DNA of 64,000 bases from Bacillota bacterium. Lineage in GTDB: Bacteria > Bacillota > Clostridia > Acetivibrionales > Acetivibrionaceae. Positions 52,396 to 62,700 of the stretch are shown piece after piece. The stretch is taken from NCBI GenBank assembly GCA_023398495.1, contig JAEWSG010000013.1, positions 79,024-143,023 on the forward strand, read 5' to 3'. Numbering within the stretch: position 1 is the stretch's first letter; every line of letters starts with the position of its first letter. The notes beneath the pieces are model-generated. The model was given only the letters and a program-made list of their open reading frames with translations, was not told the DNA's origin and made no database searches. Both the position numbers and the translations under genes were made by a program.

Positions 52396-52662
52396 ATGCC
52401 TCAAATAAAAAATTATATGGAAGAGATTGTATTTTCTTTAATGAAGGAAGTTTTAGATGATATCAATGTATGCAGTTGTGAAAAGTGTATTTATGATATA
52501 GCTGCAATAGCTTTGAATGATCTACCTACAAGATACATTGTAAGCGAAAAGGGTGAGCTGTACTCAAAAATTAATTCTTTGAAACAGCAGTTTGAAGTAG
52601 ACGTAATATCTGCTATAACAAAGGCTGCTGTGCTTGTCAAACGTAGTCCCAGACATGAATGA
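52396..52662 (+). CDS. ComFB-family protein
   Basis: Late-competence ComFB-like protein of 88 residues: NYMEEIVFSLMKEVLDD, the Cys trio CSCEKC, DIAAIALNDLPTRYIVSEKGEL. Recent work on cyanobacteria, as I recall it, shows ComFB proteins bind c-di-GMP and control pili or competence, which suits a place inside a pilus cluster. GGGGAGG lies 9 nt upstream. No other competence gene is adjacent. Confidence 0.88.
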   Translation: MPQIKNYMEEIVFSLMKEVLDDINVCSCEKCIYDIAAIALNDLPTRYIVSEKGELYSKINSLKQQFEVDVISAITKAAVLVKRSPRHE

Positions 52663-52701
52663 ATTTCTGATGTTTTATCTTTCTATTTGGAGTGAGTGCT
52701 G

Positions 52702-53787
52702 ATGTTTAATAAGAAATACCTTGCCATTGATGTGGGAAACAAGAAAACTAAAATTGTCCTTGGCGGTATTGAGAAGGATAAAATAGTTGTAGATAATTAT
52801 TTTATTGCAGACACACCATCAGGAATTATGGACGATGGGAAAATCATAAATCTGAATGGTTTGGTTGCTCTGCTTAAAGATTCTTTAAAAAAGGGTAGGA
52901 TAAAAGGCAAACGTATAGTGCTTAGCATAACGGGAACTGGAATTATTACCAGGGATATTCAGCTTCCTAAGTCAACAGATGAAGAAATAGGGAAAATACT
53001 GGAATTTGAAGCTCAACAGTATTTTCCTGTTGAACTTGACAATTATGTACTGGACTTCAAAGTTCTTGAGGAAATAGATGCCACCGATGGTATTTATAAT
53101 AGGATTTTACTTGTAGCTGTTCCGGTCAATCAAGTTGAGGAATATATGAAAATCAATAAAAAGCTTAACAAGGAAGTTGAGGCAATAGATATACCGGCTA
53201 ATAATATATGCAAAGTACTTTTTGGTGAGAGTTATGTAGAAAATGAAAATAGTGAAAAAGCACTACCTAAGGAGTTTGCAGTTTTAGATCTAGGAGCTAA
53301 AACTACAGGTGTTTATATTTTTTCGTCAGGCAAACTAAAATTCAGCAGGATTCTGCTAAATGGGAGTAGTGACATTGATGAACTGATTGCAAGTCAGTTA
53401 AATGTAGATTTTGCTAAAGCAGAAGAAGTAAAAATAATGGTTGGAAACCTCATAAGTGATGATGAAGTTTTAAATCCAGACAGTGAGGATGCTGAAATAA
53501 GTAATCTAATCAAACCTGCTGTCAATAATATAATGAATGATATCAACAGATTTATAGACTTTTATAACAGCAGGAGTACAGGAAACAGACTTGAGAAGAT
53601 CTATCTTTGTGGAGGGGGCAGCAAGTTGAAGGGGATGGATGTCTATTTCAAAAACTATTTTAATATTCCTGTAGAATATTTAGACCCCCAGAAATATGCA
53701 ATTTATAAAGGAAAAAGAAACCCAAATGAGTTTCTTGATGATTTTATAGTGCTTGTAAATGCATTAGGATGTCTTGTAAGAAGTTAG
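52702..53787 (+). CDS. pilM: Type IV pilus assembly actin-like ATPase
   Basis: PilM of 361 residues with the actin-like fold. LAIDVGNKKTKIVLG is the phosphate-1 loop; LEFEAQQYFPVELDNYVLDFKVL, EAIDIPANNICKVLF, FAVLDLGAKTTGVYIFSSGKL (phosphate-2) and IYLCGGGSKLKGMDVYF follow. It forms the cytoplasmic ring that binds PilN. The ATG at 52702 lies 9 nt after GGAG; the GTG at 52696 is rejected. Confidence 0.94.
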   Translation: MFNKKYLAIDVGNKKTKIVLGGIEKDKIVVDNYFIADTPSGIMDDGKIINLNGLVALLKDSLKKGRIKGKRIVLSITGTGIITRDIQLPKSTDEEIGKILEFEAQQYFPVELDNYVLDFKVLEEIDATDGIYNRILLVAVPVNQVEEYMKINKKLNKEVEAIDIPANNICKVLFGESYVENENSEKALPKEFAVLDLGAKTTGVYIFSSGKLKFSRILLNGSSDIDELIASQLNVDFAKAEEVKIMVGNLISDDEVLNPDSEDAEISNLIKPAVNNIMNDINRFIDFYNSRSTGNRLEKIYLCGGGSKLKGMDVYFKNYFNIPVEYLDPQKYAIYKGKRNPNEFLDDFIVLVNALGCLVRS

Positions 53788-53827
53788 GCATTTTATGCAA
53801 AAATAATTTGTGCAGGGATGTATCTAT

Positions 53828-54319
53828 ATGAGGAAAATTGGGAAAAAGGGCATGACACTAGTTGAAGTTATCGCATCTCTTGTTATTCTCAGTATTATAC
53901 TAACTCCGATTACAAGTATTTTTTATATGGGCTACAAGAATTATTTTGTAGAAAATGACACAATGACGTCTCAACAGGCAGCAAAGGAAGTTTTAAACCG
54001 AATAATTGAGGACTTGAGAGTTTATGAAAATGAACATACTAAAGTGGATGATATTACGGCGAAAGCATTAATAATAAAGGATTCTATTAATTTTCCCGGT
54101 GATGAAATAGTTTATACGTTTGAAGAAGATAGAAAGCTTATTTTACGAAATGGGTTAAATCTATTAGATAATGATGCCGTTGTTATAACCGATTTTTCAG
54201 TATTGGAAACAAAGCCCGATGGTTATGACAGCAGTATAATAAAAATAAGTGTAACTGTCAGAACCGGTAAAAGTGACGAGATAAAAATAGAAGGCAGTTA
54301 CAGAAGAAAGTATAAGTAA
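53828..54319 (+). CDS. Minor prepilin (PulG/PilW type)
   Basis: Pilin-like protein of 163 residues. The leader ends KIGKKG, cut before MTLVEVIASLVILSIILTP with Glu5; the rest is a small globular domain (YVFTFEEDRKLILRNG-like strand pattern). AGGGA lies about 10 nt before the ATG at 53828, which leaves the usual short basic leader; the GTG at 53810 is less likely. Minor pilins form the tip complex that primes assembly. Confidence 0.88.
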   Translation: MRKIGKKGMTLVEVIASLVILSIILTPITSIFYMGYKNYFVENDTMTSQQAAKEVLNRIIEDLRVYENEHTKVDDITAKALIIKDSINFPGDEIVYTFEEDRKLILRNGLNLLDNDAVVITDFSVLETKPDGYDSSIIKISVTVRTGKSDEIKIEGSYRRKYK

Positions 54320-54442
54320 GGTACGACTAAAATATAAGTTCCTACTCAGGATAACGAAAAAATTTGATTTGATAATGTTTCAAAATACAAGAAGAGGATG
54401 TTGCCCTAACCAAAAGTCTGAAACTGAGGGTGTGAGGATCAT

Positions 54443-55054
54443 TTGAAAGACATAAACCTTGTTCCTAAAAGTTATATGCTCAGGAGAAAAAGACATAAGA
54501 TGATGGTTTTTTATAGTTTCTTTGGTCTGTTTTTTGCCGCTGCGATAGTTGTTATAGTGCTAATGCCGGTATTAAAGATACAGGGCCTTAAGAGCAGGAT
54601 GACTTCCTTGGAGTTAAATGCGAAAGAGATAAGCAAGTATATAACTACAGAAAAAGAGTTTGAAGTACTTGAAAATATGTATTTACAAAGGGAAAACGAG
54701 GCTAATAGGCTATCAAATTCAGGTATAGATTTGTTAAAGATAATTGAAAAGCTGGAAAGCTATCTCCCTGAAAAAATTTTTATTCAGAGCATGGTTGCCA
54801 ATAAAGGTGGCAATAACCAGATAGAAATTTCGATCAGGGGTATTGCTGGTAGTGAAGAGGAAATCGCCACATTTTCTGATTACATATCAAAAGATAATTA
54901 CTTCAACAGTATAAAAATTAGATCATTAAATACCAAATATACTGCAGACAGTGAAAAAGATGATATCAAAGAGAAATACGACAGTGAAGGACAAAAGGAA
55001 AGCAACGAATTTTACAGTTTTGATGCAGTAATATTTTTAACAGCCGGGAAGTGA
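54443..55054 (+). CDS. pilN: Type IV pilus alignment protein PilN
   Basis: Bitopic protein of 203 residues. The N-terminal INLVPKSY is the PilM-binding INLLP-like motif; one helix (about 24-45) and an external ferredoxin-like part with a coiled coil follow. The start is a TTG at 54443, 5 nt after GAGG, because no ATG fits upstream of INLVP. Its stop overlaps the pilO start region. An AT-rich spacer of 123 nt precedes it. Confidence 0.88.
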   Translation: MKDINLVPKSYMLRRKRHKMMVFYSFFGLFFAAAIVVIVLMPVLKIQGLKSRMTSLELNAKEISKYITTEKEFEVLENMYLQRENEANRLSNSGIDLLKIIEKLESYLPEKIFIQSMVANKGGNNQIEISIRGIAGSEEEIATFSDYISKDNYFNSIKIRSLNTKYTADSEKDDIKEKYDSEGQKESNEFYSFDAVIFLTAGK

Positions 55055-55059
55055 TAATT

Positions 55060-56445
55060 ATGAAAATTTCTTTGAATGATAAAAGGGTTTTTATAGTGCT
55101 GGGCTTATTGGGGTTGACTGTAATTTATTACAACTTTTTTTATGTAAAGCAGCACAAGACTATTAAAAATTACACTAAGAATATTGAGATTTTTGAAGAT
55201 AGCAATAAAGATAGTGATGGTCTGGCGTTAAGGGTTGCTGGGATTGATACTGAGCTTAAGATCTTTAACGAGAAGCTGAAAATTGTAAGGAGTATGTTTC
55301 CACCGGATATCACACAAGAAAATGTATTGGTTTTATTAAAGCAATTTTCCAAAGAGACAGGGTTTAGAATTAACAATATTTCTTTTTCAGACATAAAAGC
55401 AGTTAGCGGAAGTTCATCTTCCGGGGCTTCCACAAGTTCAGCTGCAAAGGTTGAAACAAATGCACAATCCGATAAAAAAACAGAAGCAGGCAAAGTGTTG
55501 GAAGATGATAATAAGTCTTTTGGTGCTCAGACAATTAACACGGTTCCTAACGTCACAATAACAGATAAGAAATTGTTAAATGCTTTGAATTCTTTGGGTA
55601 TAGCGTATGGACAAGCTGACACGTCTGTTGGCAACAAGACGAATATACCCGATGGAAAAGGATTTTCATTTGGTATTAATATTAATGGTACAAGTACCAA
55701 TAAACAATTCAAGAACTTTTTGTATAAGATGGAAAACTTTAAAAGTACCATTTCCATAAAAAACGTACAGATTAATAGTGGCAATGATGAGGAATTATCT
55801 GTGAATATGGAAATTGAGTTTTTAGGCATAGCCGATAAAAAAGCTAAGGAGCAGGGCAAATTCTTTGACGTGGAATGGTCTCCTTTGAATCCTGCAGGTA
55901 AAAATGACATCTTCAAACCCTTTGAGGGCTACGTGGAGACGGATGGTATGTCAGAAGCTGAAAAAAATGCTGGAAATGACGTTCAAAATATTGAAAATCA
56001 GCTGACTGAATATGATTTTACAATGAGAGTATTACCCTTTGGATTTGAGGCGGCTCCTCCAACAGTAACCTTTGTGGGGGAAAGTATACCGGCATATGAG
56101 AGCAGGATGCCAATCGTTTACGGTGATAGCAGAAATAATGAGAATGTAGATCTTAATATTGAAGCTAAAGATGGAAAGTATTACTGTAAATTCAAAACCG
56201 ACCACGAGGTATTTCCTGAAGCAACATACAATAGCTTTGCAGAGTTTAAAGCATCCGGTGAAGAAATTAAGCTGCTTATTGATTCAAGCAAAAGGGTATC
56301 AACTAATGATAATTCCGGAGTTACTGTTACAGTAACAAACAATACCGATAGAAATCTTGTTATTGATGTTCTAAATGATGATGATAATAGGCCCAGGGTC
56401 ACTATCAAAAAGAGTGGAAGTAATGTTATAATTAATTATAAGTAA
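55060..56445 (+). CDS. pilO: PilO-like alignment protein with long C-terminal extension
   Basis: Bitopic protein of 461 residues. The short cytoplasmic start, one helix (about 8-25) and coiled coil, then the PilO core (KIVRSMFPPDITQENVLVLL, FRINNISFSDI; FKNFLYKMENFKSTISIKNV) are visible. Usual PilO proteins have about 200 residues. Here a Ser/Ala-rich linker is inserted (about 118-160) and another 170 residues are added at the end, with beta-rich, repetitive acidic strands of no family I know. The ATG at 55060 is chosen over the GTG at 55051. Confidence 0.8.
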   Translation: MKISLNDKRVFIVLGLLGLTVIYYNFFYVKQHKTIKNYTKNIEIFEDSNKDSDGLALRVAGIDTELKIFNEKLKIVRSMFPPDITQENVLVLLKQFSKETGFRINNISFSDIKAVSGSSSSGASTSSAAKVETNAQSDKKTEAGKVLEDDNKSFGAQTINTVPNVTITDKKLLNALNSLGIAYGQADTSVGNKTNIPDGKGFSFGININGTSTNKQFKNFLYKMENFKSTISIKNVQINSGNDEELSVNMEIEFLGIADKKAKEQGKFFDVEWSPLNPAGKNDIFKPFEGYVETDGMSEAEKNAGNDVQNIENQLTEYDFTMRVLPFGFEAAPPTVTFVGESIPAYESRMPIVYGDSRNNENVDLNIEAKDGKYYCKFKTDHEVFPEATYNSFAEFKASGEEIKLLIDSSKRVSTNDNSGVTVTVTNNTDRNLVIDVLNDDDNRPRVTIKKSGSNVIINYK

Positions 56446-56487
56446 TTTTTTATAAAAAGTTTGCAAAAAATAAACTTTTATAAAAAA
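56446..56487 (+). repeat. A/T hairpin between pilO and the next prepilin gene
   Basis: TTTTTTATAAAAAGTTT (56446-56462) pairs with AAACTTTTATAAAAAA (56472-56487). The plus strand ends in A, not T, so a weak or no terminator on this strand. Confidence 0.6.
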
Positions 56488-56517
56488 TAGACACCTCTAG
56501 TGATAGGGAGAGAGAAA

Positions 56518-57393
56518 ATGAAAGCTAAGAGTGTTTTCACACACCTATCGAAATTTACCGCAGGCAATAAAAAGGGCATATCACTGATTGAAGTAATTGT
56601 ATCAATGGGCATATTGGCTATTGTAACCGGCCCTTTTTTAGGTACAATTATCCTTTCGACACGGAACAATTCGTACTCCGAGCAGATTTTGAAAGCGTCT
56701 GAGTTGGCTCAGACAGTAATGGAAGAAATTAAGTCAAGACCTGTTTTTTTGGAAGCTGAGGCGCTTAATGAAGCAGATGCCATAACAGCAGATTATAAAG
56801 TATACCCCTTGGAAAGTGAGTATGAAGTAATGTACAGAATTGTTAAGAATCAAGGGGATTTACCTTCGTCAAGCACATTATATGATTTTGAAGATATAAG
56901 AGACCCATCATCTGCTGATTTGGAATTACATGTAAATGCGGGCAGTGTCTATTTGGAGGATATTGCTTATAGTTTGAATAATGGCTTTGATCCTAGAGAT
57001 TACTATCTCGAGCTTACTCAAACAAGCGGAGTATATACTTATAAATTTTATGATGATACCAACTCTCTTTTACAGACAGCACTGCTTCCTGATGTAAGCG
57101 GAACCAATCCTGTAAAAATCAACATCAGATACTTAAACGGGTGCGAGGACACGTTCAGGTTAAAGTTGAACATTGATGATATCGAGGATAGGAAGGTTTT
57201 GGTTTTCATTATAGATGACGAAAAAGACATGCTGCAAATATATAATGCGGGTTCACGACCATTTTATCAATTTGATGAAGTAAGCACCGGAAATGTCGGG
57301 TATTATAATGTACTCTTTAAGATTGAGCTGATAGTAAAATATAAAGGGGAAGAATTAAACAGAATGTTATCTTATGTAAAGAAGAACAGGTGA
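56518..57393 (+). CDS. Minor prepilin, PilV/PulG type, enlarged
   Basis: Pilin-like protein of 291 residues. The leader ends AGNKKG before ISLIEVIVSMGILAIVTGPF, with Glu5. The mature part (about 270 residues) is longer than common minor pilins and ends in strands rich in Asp and Lys. GGGAGAGAG precedes the ATG at 56518; the GTG at 56500 is rejected. The next gene begins 6 nt downstream. Confidence 0.86.
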   Translation: MKAKSVFTHLSKFTAGNKKGISLIEVIVSMGILAIVTGPFLGTIILSTRNNSYSEQILKASELAQTVMEEIKSRPVFLEAEALNEADAITADYKVYPLESEYEVMYRIVKNQGDLPSSSTLYDFEDIRDPSSADLELHVNAGSVYLEDIAYSLNNGFDPRDYYLELTQTSGVYTYKFYDDTNSLLQTALLPDVSGTNPVKINIRYLNGCEDTFRLKLNIDDIEDRKVLVFIIDDEKDMLQIYNAGSRPFYQFDEVSTGNVGYYNVLFKIELIVKYKGEELNRMLSYVKKNR

Positions 57394-57398
57394 TTTGA

Positions 57399-59765
57399 AT
57401 GTTTGTTAAGTCTTTACTCAAGTCAAGAAAAGGATCAACATTGATACTTTGTATTCTAATAATTATAGTCATGTCTTTGCTTGGAGTCTCACTTATGGCC
57501 GTCACTTTGAGTTCAATGAAGATGAGCATTTTTTATAATGACCTGGACAAAGCATATTCTTTAGCTGAAGCTTGTGCAGAAGAAATAATAAGTAATGTTG
57601 ATCAAAAGGTGGCAGATATTCAGGAACTTTCAAGAACTCTGGCTTCTGAGGATTTAAAGATTCAGCTTAAGGAAAACCCGGTTTCATTGCGAGACCCTGA
57701 AGGAAATGTAACGCTGGTAACATCTGAATCTGGCAACGTATCTAAACTGGAACAAGAGTATGAATCGAAGTATTTTACATATTTTACTGAAGATTTACAG
57801 GATAAATTTGGTGTTGAAGATAAAGTTGAGTTGATGAAGGAGTTGCTTGGTGCTACAGAAGTCTACTTGGATGGTACTACAGTTTATAAAGATCTCGGAG
57901 ATGACAATGGCCGGATATTTTTCAAATCTATCCAATATGATAGTACTGGACATACTTTAAATATCAAGGTCGGTGGTTTTTATAACGGGTATGAGAAAGA
58001 ACTGGATGTTATTTTAAGTCTTTTGGCGGAACCTGATAATACTCCATATCGTCCCATACCACAATCGAGGATAAAAAAACGTCTTAGGCATGACATTTTG
58101 GATAAGGCTATTGTGTCTGAGAAAAATCTTATTGTGACAGGTGGAAGTGTTGTTATAACAGGAGATGTATTAAGCTTTGGGACAGTTCCGGTAGTTGACG
58201 ATACACTTCTTCCTGCTTACAGAGTTGAGGATCAGGCTGCAAACTGGTACAGGTACGGCGGAATTATGGTGGGTATGTGTCAGAATGTGGAGGATGTTAG
58301 TGAAGAGCTTGGTTTTGATTCAAGCAAGACTGGAACGTTTAATTTCGGTTCTTTGACTATAAACGGTAACGCATCAACTATGGGCTATATACACACCGTT
58401 TACAGCACAAGCATTAATCCTTCAAGTATATCAATCACTGGAGATTCCTACGCAAGGTCACTTCGGTCTGAGAAATATTCAAGTTATTCTACTCTTAGCT
58501 TAAACAACTTGACCACTATCGATAACCTTCAAATTGACTCAAGCGGCACAGAAGTTAATATAAATGGCGTGTATAAGGGAATAGTCGATACATGGCATGC
58601 TATTGATGGAAGCGGTTTAAATGATTCTGGAGACAATGAGCAGGATTGGCTTGTTCCAAAGAGAACCAGCAGTGTTGTTGTCAATGGTGACTCGGTTTTA
58701 AACTTTATGAATGCAATATATATAGGAGGCAGTACTTTTTTTAAGAATTTAACAGACGCTAACGGATTTCCTTATATGTCCGGAATATCTGCACTTAAAT
58801 CAACTATGAGAATAAGCAATGCTTTTACAAGAGATGACCCATCAAATCCGGGAAATAAATTATTCTGGTATCAGGGCGGAGAATATATTGAACCAGAAGA
58901 ACCAGCGGATTATAAAGCTTATTTTAATGGAAACGGCTGGATTGACATGTTTTCCGGGAGGCAATCCAATCCGGGGTACTTTCCTCTAAATAATCGTGCC
59001 ATGCATTTTAAGAAAGTCTGGACGGATATATGGTCTGTTGATGCTAATGGAATATATCCTTCATACATAAATGCTGACAGCATAAACATTAAGGGAGAAG
59101 GTATTACTTACGATGGGAAATTAGTAGGATACTCAAACGGGGCAATTATTGCAAATGGAACTGTATATGACAGTTATCAATTTAAAGATCTGCCTAATCC
59201 GACAACATTCCATAATCTTATCCAGAAACCTGCTATTGAGGCATATTTTAAACAAATTAACGGGCTGTTGAGTGAAAACTATAATAGTGAATTTCCAAAA
59301 CTGAATTTTACCACACCTACAAAAAATATAAGTGATTATATAGATAGAGATTTTATTGGAATAAACAGGATTTTAGAAGGCAAACCTTATGTGAGTTCAA
59401 ATACAGATTTGGGATTTGTGTATTATGGAACATCTGATGTGGAAATTAAACAATTAGGAGGAAACTGGTACATAAACAGTGAGATGATGCCAATAACCAA
59501 GGGTATTATATATGTGGACGGAAACATTTATGTGCAAGAAGGTTTTGACTTTACAGGAATATTAATGTCTTCAAAGAACATTGTATTTTTAGGCAATGCC
59601 AATATTAGATATGATCAAAGCACAATTGATGCACTACTTAAAGCAGATGTAAACATAAACGGGTTCTTTAGTCTCCTTACATACGAAATGCCGTATGAGA
59701 CACTCCAAAGTCAGAGGATATCTACAAAGAATACCAGGGTAGTTAAATGGAATGAAATTAAGTAG
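57399..59765 (+). CDS. Very large PilX-like pilus tip protein
   Basis: Protein of 788 residues. The N-terminus KSRKGSTLILCILIIIVMSL is a PilX_N-type pilin helix, without Glu5 but with a Gly before the cut, and the following SLAEACAEEIISN fits the family. PilX proteins usually have about 200 residues. The long remainder (about 240-780) has repeated strands such as LIVTGGSVVITGDVLSFG and IIYVDGNIYVQEGFDF that suggest a beta-solenoid. It could form the pilus tip with the minor pilins and the CBM protein encoded next. GGTG precedes the ATG; only 16 nt separate it from the CBM gene. Confidence 0.75.
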   Translation: MFVKSLLKSRKGSTLILCILIIIVMSLLGVSLMAVTLSSMKMSIFYNDLDKAYSLAEACAEEIISNVDQKVADIQELSRTLASEDLKIQLKENPVSLRDPEGNVTLVTSESGNVSKLEQEYESKYFTYFTEDLQDKFGVEDKVELMKELLGATEVYLDGTTVYKDLGDDNGRIFFKSIQYDSTGHTLNIKVGGFYNGYEKELDVILSLLAEPDNTPYRPIPQSRIKKRLRHDILDKAIVSEKNLIVTGGSVVITGDVLSFGTVPVVDDTLLPAYRVEDQAANWYRYGGIMVGMCQNVEDVSEELGFDSSKTGTFNFGSLTINGNASTMGYIHTVYSTSINPSSISITGDSYARSLRSEKYSSYSTLSLNNLTTIDNLQIDSSGTEVNINGVYKGIVDTWHAIDGSGLNDSGDNEQDWLVPKRTSSVVVNGDSVLNFMNAIYIGGSTFFKNLTDANGFPYMSGISALKSTMRISNAFTRDDPSNPGNKLFWYQGGEYIEPEEPADYKAYFNGNGWIDMFSGRQSNPGYFPLNNRAMHFKKVWTDIWSVDANGIYPSYINADSINIKGEGITYDGKLVGYSNGAIIANGTVYDSYQFKDLPNPTTFHNLIQKPAIEAYFKQINGLLSENYNSEFPKLNFTTPTKNISDYIDRDFIGINRILEGKPYVSSNTDLGFVYYGTSDVEIKQLGGNWYINSEMMPITKGIIYVDGNIYVQEGFDFTGILMSSKNIVFLGNANIRYDQSTIDALLKADVNINGFFSLLTYEMPYETLQSQRISTKNTRVVKWNEIK

Positions 59766-59781
59766 GTTAGGGTGATAGTAA

Positions 59782-62700
59782 ATGTCGAAGAAAACAAAAG
59801 TTTTAGTTGTGGTTTTAGTTTTTATACTGCAAATGGTAATTCATATGGAGCTTTTTGTTTCAACTTTGTATGCTGCTACGGAAGAGACTATTGCCGAGGA
59901 TGCATTTTCTTCAGGTAATTTGAGTGGTGGAGAAGGATGGAGCGGATCATGGGCTTCATCCGGTGAAGTGTCAATTGCAAATAATAATGCGAATAGTCCA
60001 AGTTATTGCTTAAGGCTGGTGTCTTATAATAGTTCTGTCACTAGAAAAATTGACATGAGGCAATGGTTTAATCCTACGCTAACCTATTACTATAAGGTAA
60101 ACAAAGTTATTCCACTTGTTTCTGGAAGCCTTTCTGTAATTATAGATGACGGGACAGTGAGAAAGACAGTTAAAACCCATACCCATATATTAAGTAGTTC
60201 TTATGGATCGATTTCTGTTGATTTAAGTGGATATAACATGTCAGAAAACTTTAAAATTGAGTTTGTTTCATCATTTTATGATTCGTCGTCTATTTATATT
60301 GATGATGTTGCTGTTAAGGGATACAAGGAAGATTATGGAAATAGCATTGCCGATGCAGGTTCTATAGCTGTTAACTCTGAAACAGCTGGAGAAATAAATT
60401 ATGCAGGTGACCAGGATTATTTTAAGTTTACAACAGGTGCAGCTGGATTATATACTATAACTACTACAGGTTCAACAGATACATATGGACACCTATACAG
60501 TGCAAACGGTTCGCAAATTTCTGAGAATAACGATAAAGATGTGTCATCGTACAAAAACTTTTATATGATGGAAAAACTACTGGCAAATACTACCTATTAC
60601 GTGTGCGTGAAAAATAACTCTTCAAGTGGAGTGGGTCAATATGTCTTAAAGGTTGATGGTCCAATTGATGCTCTTTTTTTTGAAGGATTTGAGAACTGGA
60701 ATCATTCTTCTAGCGGATGGATATCAAGTTCTGTAACCGATTCAAGTTCAGTTAAGTATAATGGAGCGTATTCAATTCAACTCAAATTATCAGACACTAT
60801 TACAAAATCACTGAGTACAGCAGGTTATGAGAATATAAGGCTGAGTTATGCCCGTAGAAGTGTTAATTTTGAGAGTGGTGACAAGCTTATTTGTCAATGG
60901 AGTGCCGATGGAACAACATGGTATGAATTAGAAAGCATGAGTGGAACTAATAACTGGGGGTTTAGATCATACAACCTTCCATCTGAAGCAAGTGATAATA
61001 TAAACTTCAGGATAAGATTCTATACTAGTGGAAGTAGTTTGCTTGACTTTACGACGGACTATGGATATGTTGATAATGTTCTTGTAACAGGGACAAAGAT
61101 GGCAGTGCCATCAATGTATTATGAGGCTGAGGAGGCTTTATTATATGGTGTAGGAATTGCAAATGGACACGCGGGATATACAGGAACTGGTTTTGTAGAT
61201 TATATAAACACGACAGGTGATTATATTCAGTGGACTGTTGACATAGCCCAAAATGGTATATATAAGCTTTCGTTCAGGTATGCACTTGAAGGCACAAGTA
61301 GACCTCTTGACATTATTATTAATAATAAGGTTGCAACTAGTTCTATGGCATTTCCAGCAACAGGAGCATGGACTACATGGAAATATGTTGCAACAGACGT
61401 ATTGTTAGAACCAGGTGTAAATACAATTAAAGCCCTTGCAATAGGAAGTAGCGGTGCAAATTTGGATCATATGAAAATTTCTCTGGTTCAAGCAATTACC
61501 CCAACCCCTATTGCAACACCGACTCCAACACCAACTGCACAGACAAATTTAAAAGTTGAGTTTTATAATGACCAAAGAAGCAACCTGAGTAATACTATTT
61601 ATCCAAACTATAAGATAACCAATCAGGGTAGTTTGGCTATAGATCTTTCAAAGGTTAAATTAAGGTATTATTATACAAAAGATGGTAATCAAAGTCAGTC
61701 GTTCTGGTGCGATTGGTCGACTATAGGTAAGACAAATGTCACAGGAATATTTATGGAATATGTCAAACCGCACACTAATTCGGATTGCTATCTTGAAATA
61801 GGATTTAAAAGTGGGGCTGGTAGTCTGGCTCCTGGAGCTAGTATTGAGGTAAGGTCAAGAATTGCTAAGTCCGATTGGACTAACTATGAACAGATAAATG
61901 ACTATTCATTTCGTTCAAACGGCGATTTTTATTCAGAGTGGAATTTTGTAACGGCGTATATTGACAATACTTTGGTGTGGGGTATTCCACCGGGGGAGCT
62001 AACTCCAACTCCAACCCCTTTACCATCTTCAACCTCTATTGTAACACCATCGCCAGCATCAGGCAATTTAAAAGTCGAATTTTATAACAATAGTAAAAAC
62101 AAACAGAATACGATATATCCCTATTTTAAGATAACAAATATAGGCAGTACACCAATAGAGCTTTCTAAAGTTAAATTGAGATATTACTATACACCAGACA
62201 GTGAAGTAAGTCAATTATATTGGTGTGATAAGTCAACGGTAGGAGTAAATAATGTTACGGGAATCTTCGTTAACTACGAACCTGCGTACATAAATGCAGA
62301 TTGCTATCTTGAAATTGGATTTACAAGTGGAGCGGGAAACTTAGCTTCGGGAGCAAGTATTGAAATTTTATCAAGAATTACTAAAACAGGATGGGAAGAT
62401 TTTATACAGACAAACGACTACTCCTTCGACTCTTTGAATAGTTACTATACATTGTGGAATAATGTAACGGCATATATTGATAATACTCTGGTGTGGGGCA
62501 TTCCACCTCATATATACTATGCAACACCAACACCGATACCAACACCCACTGTAACCCCCACTGCAACACCTACTGTGAAACCAACACCAACCCGCACACC
62601 TGGGCCGAGTGCTACCATTGGAATAGGCAACGGACTAAGAGGTGAGTATTACGATAATATTGATTTCACACAAATAAAGGAAATTAGAATAGACTCTGAA

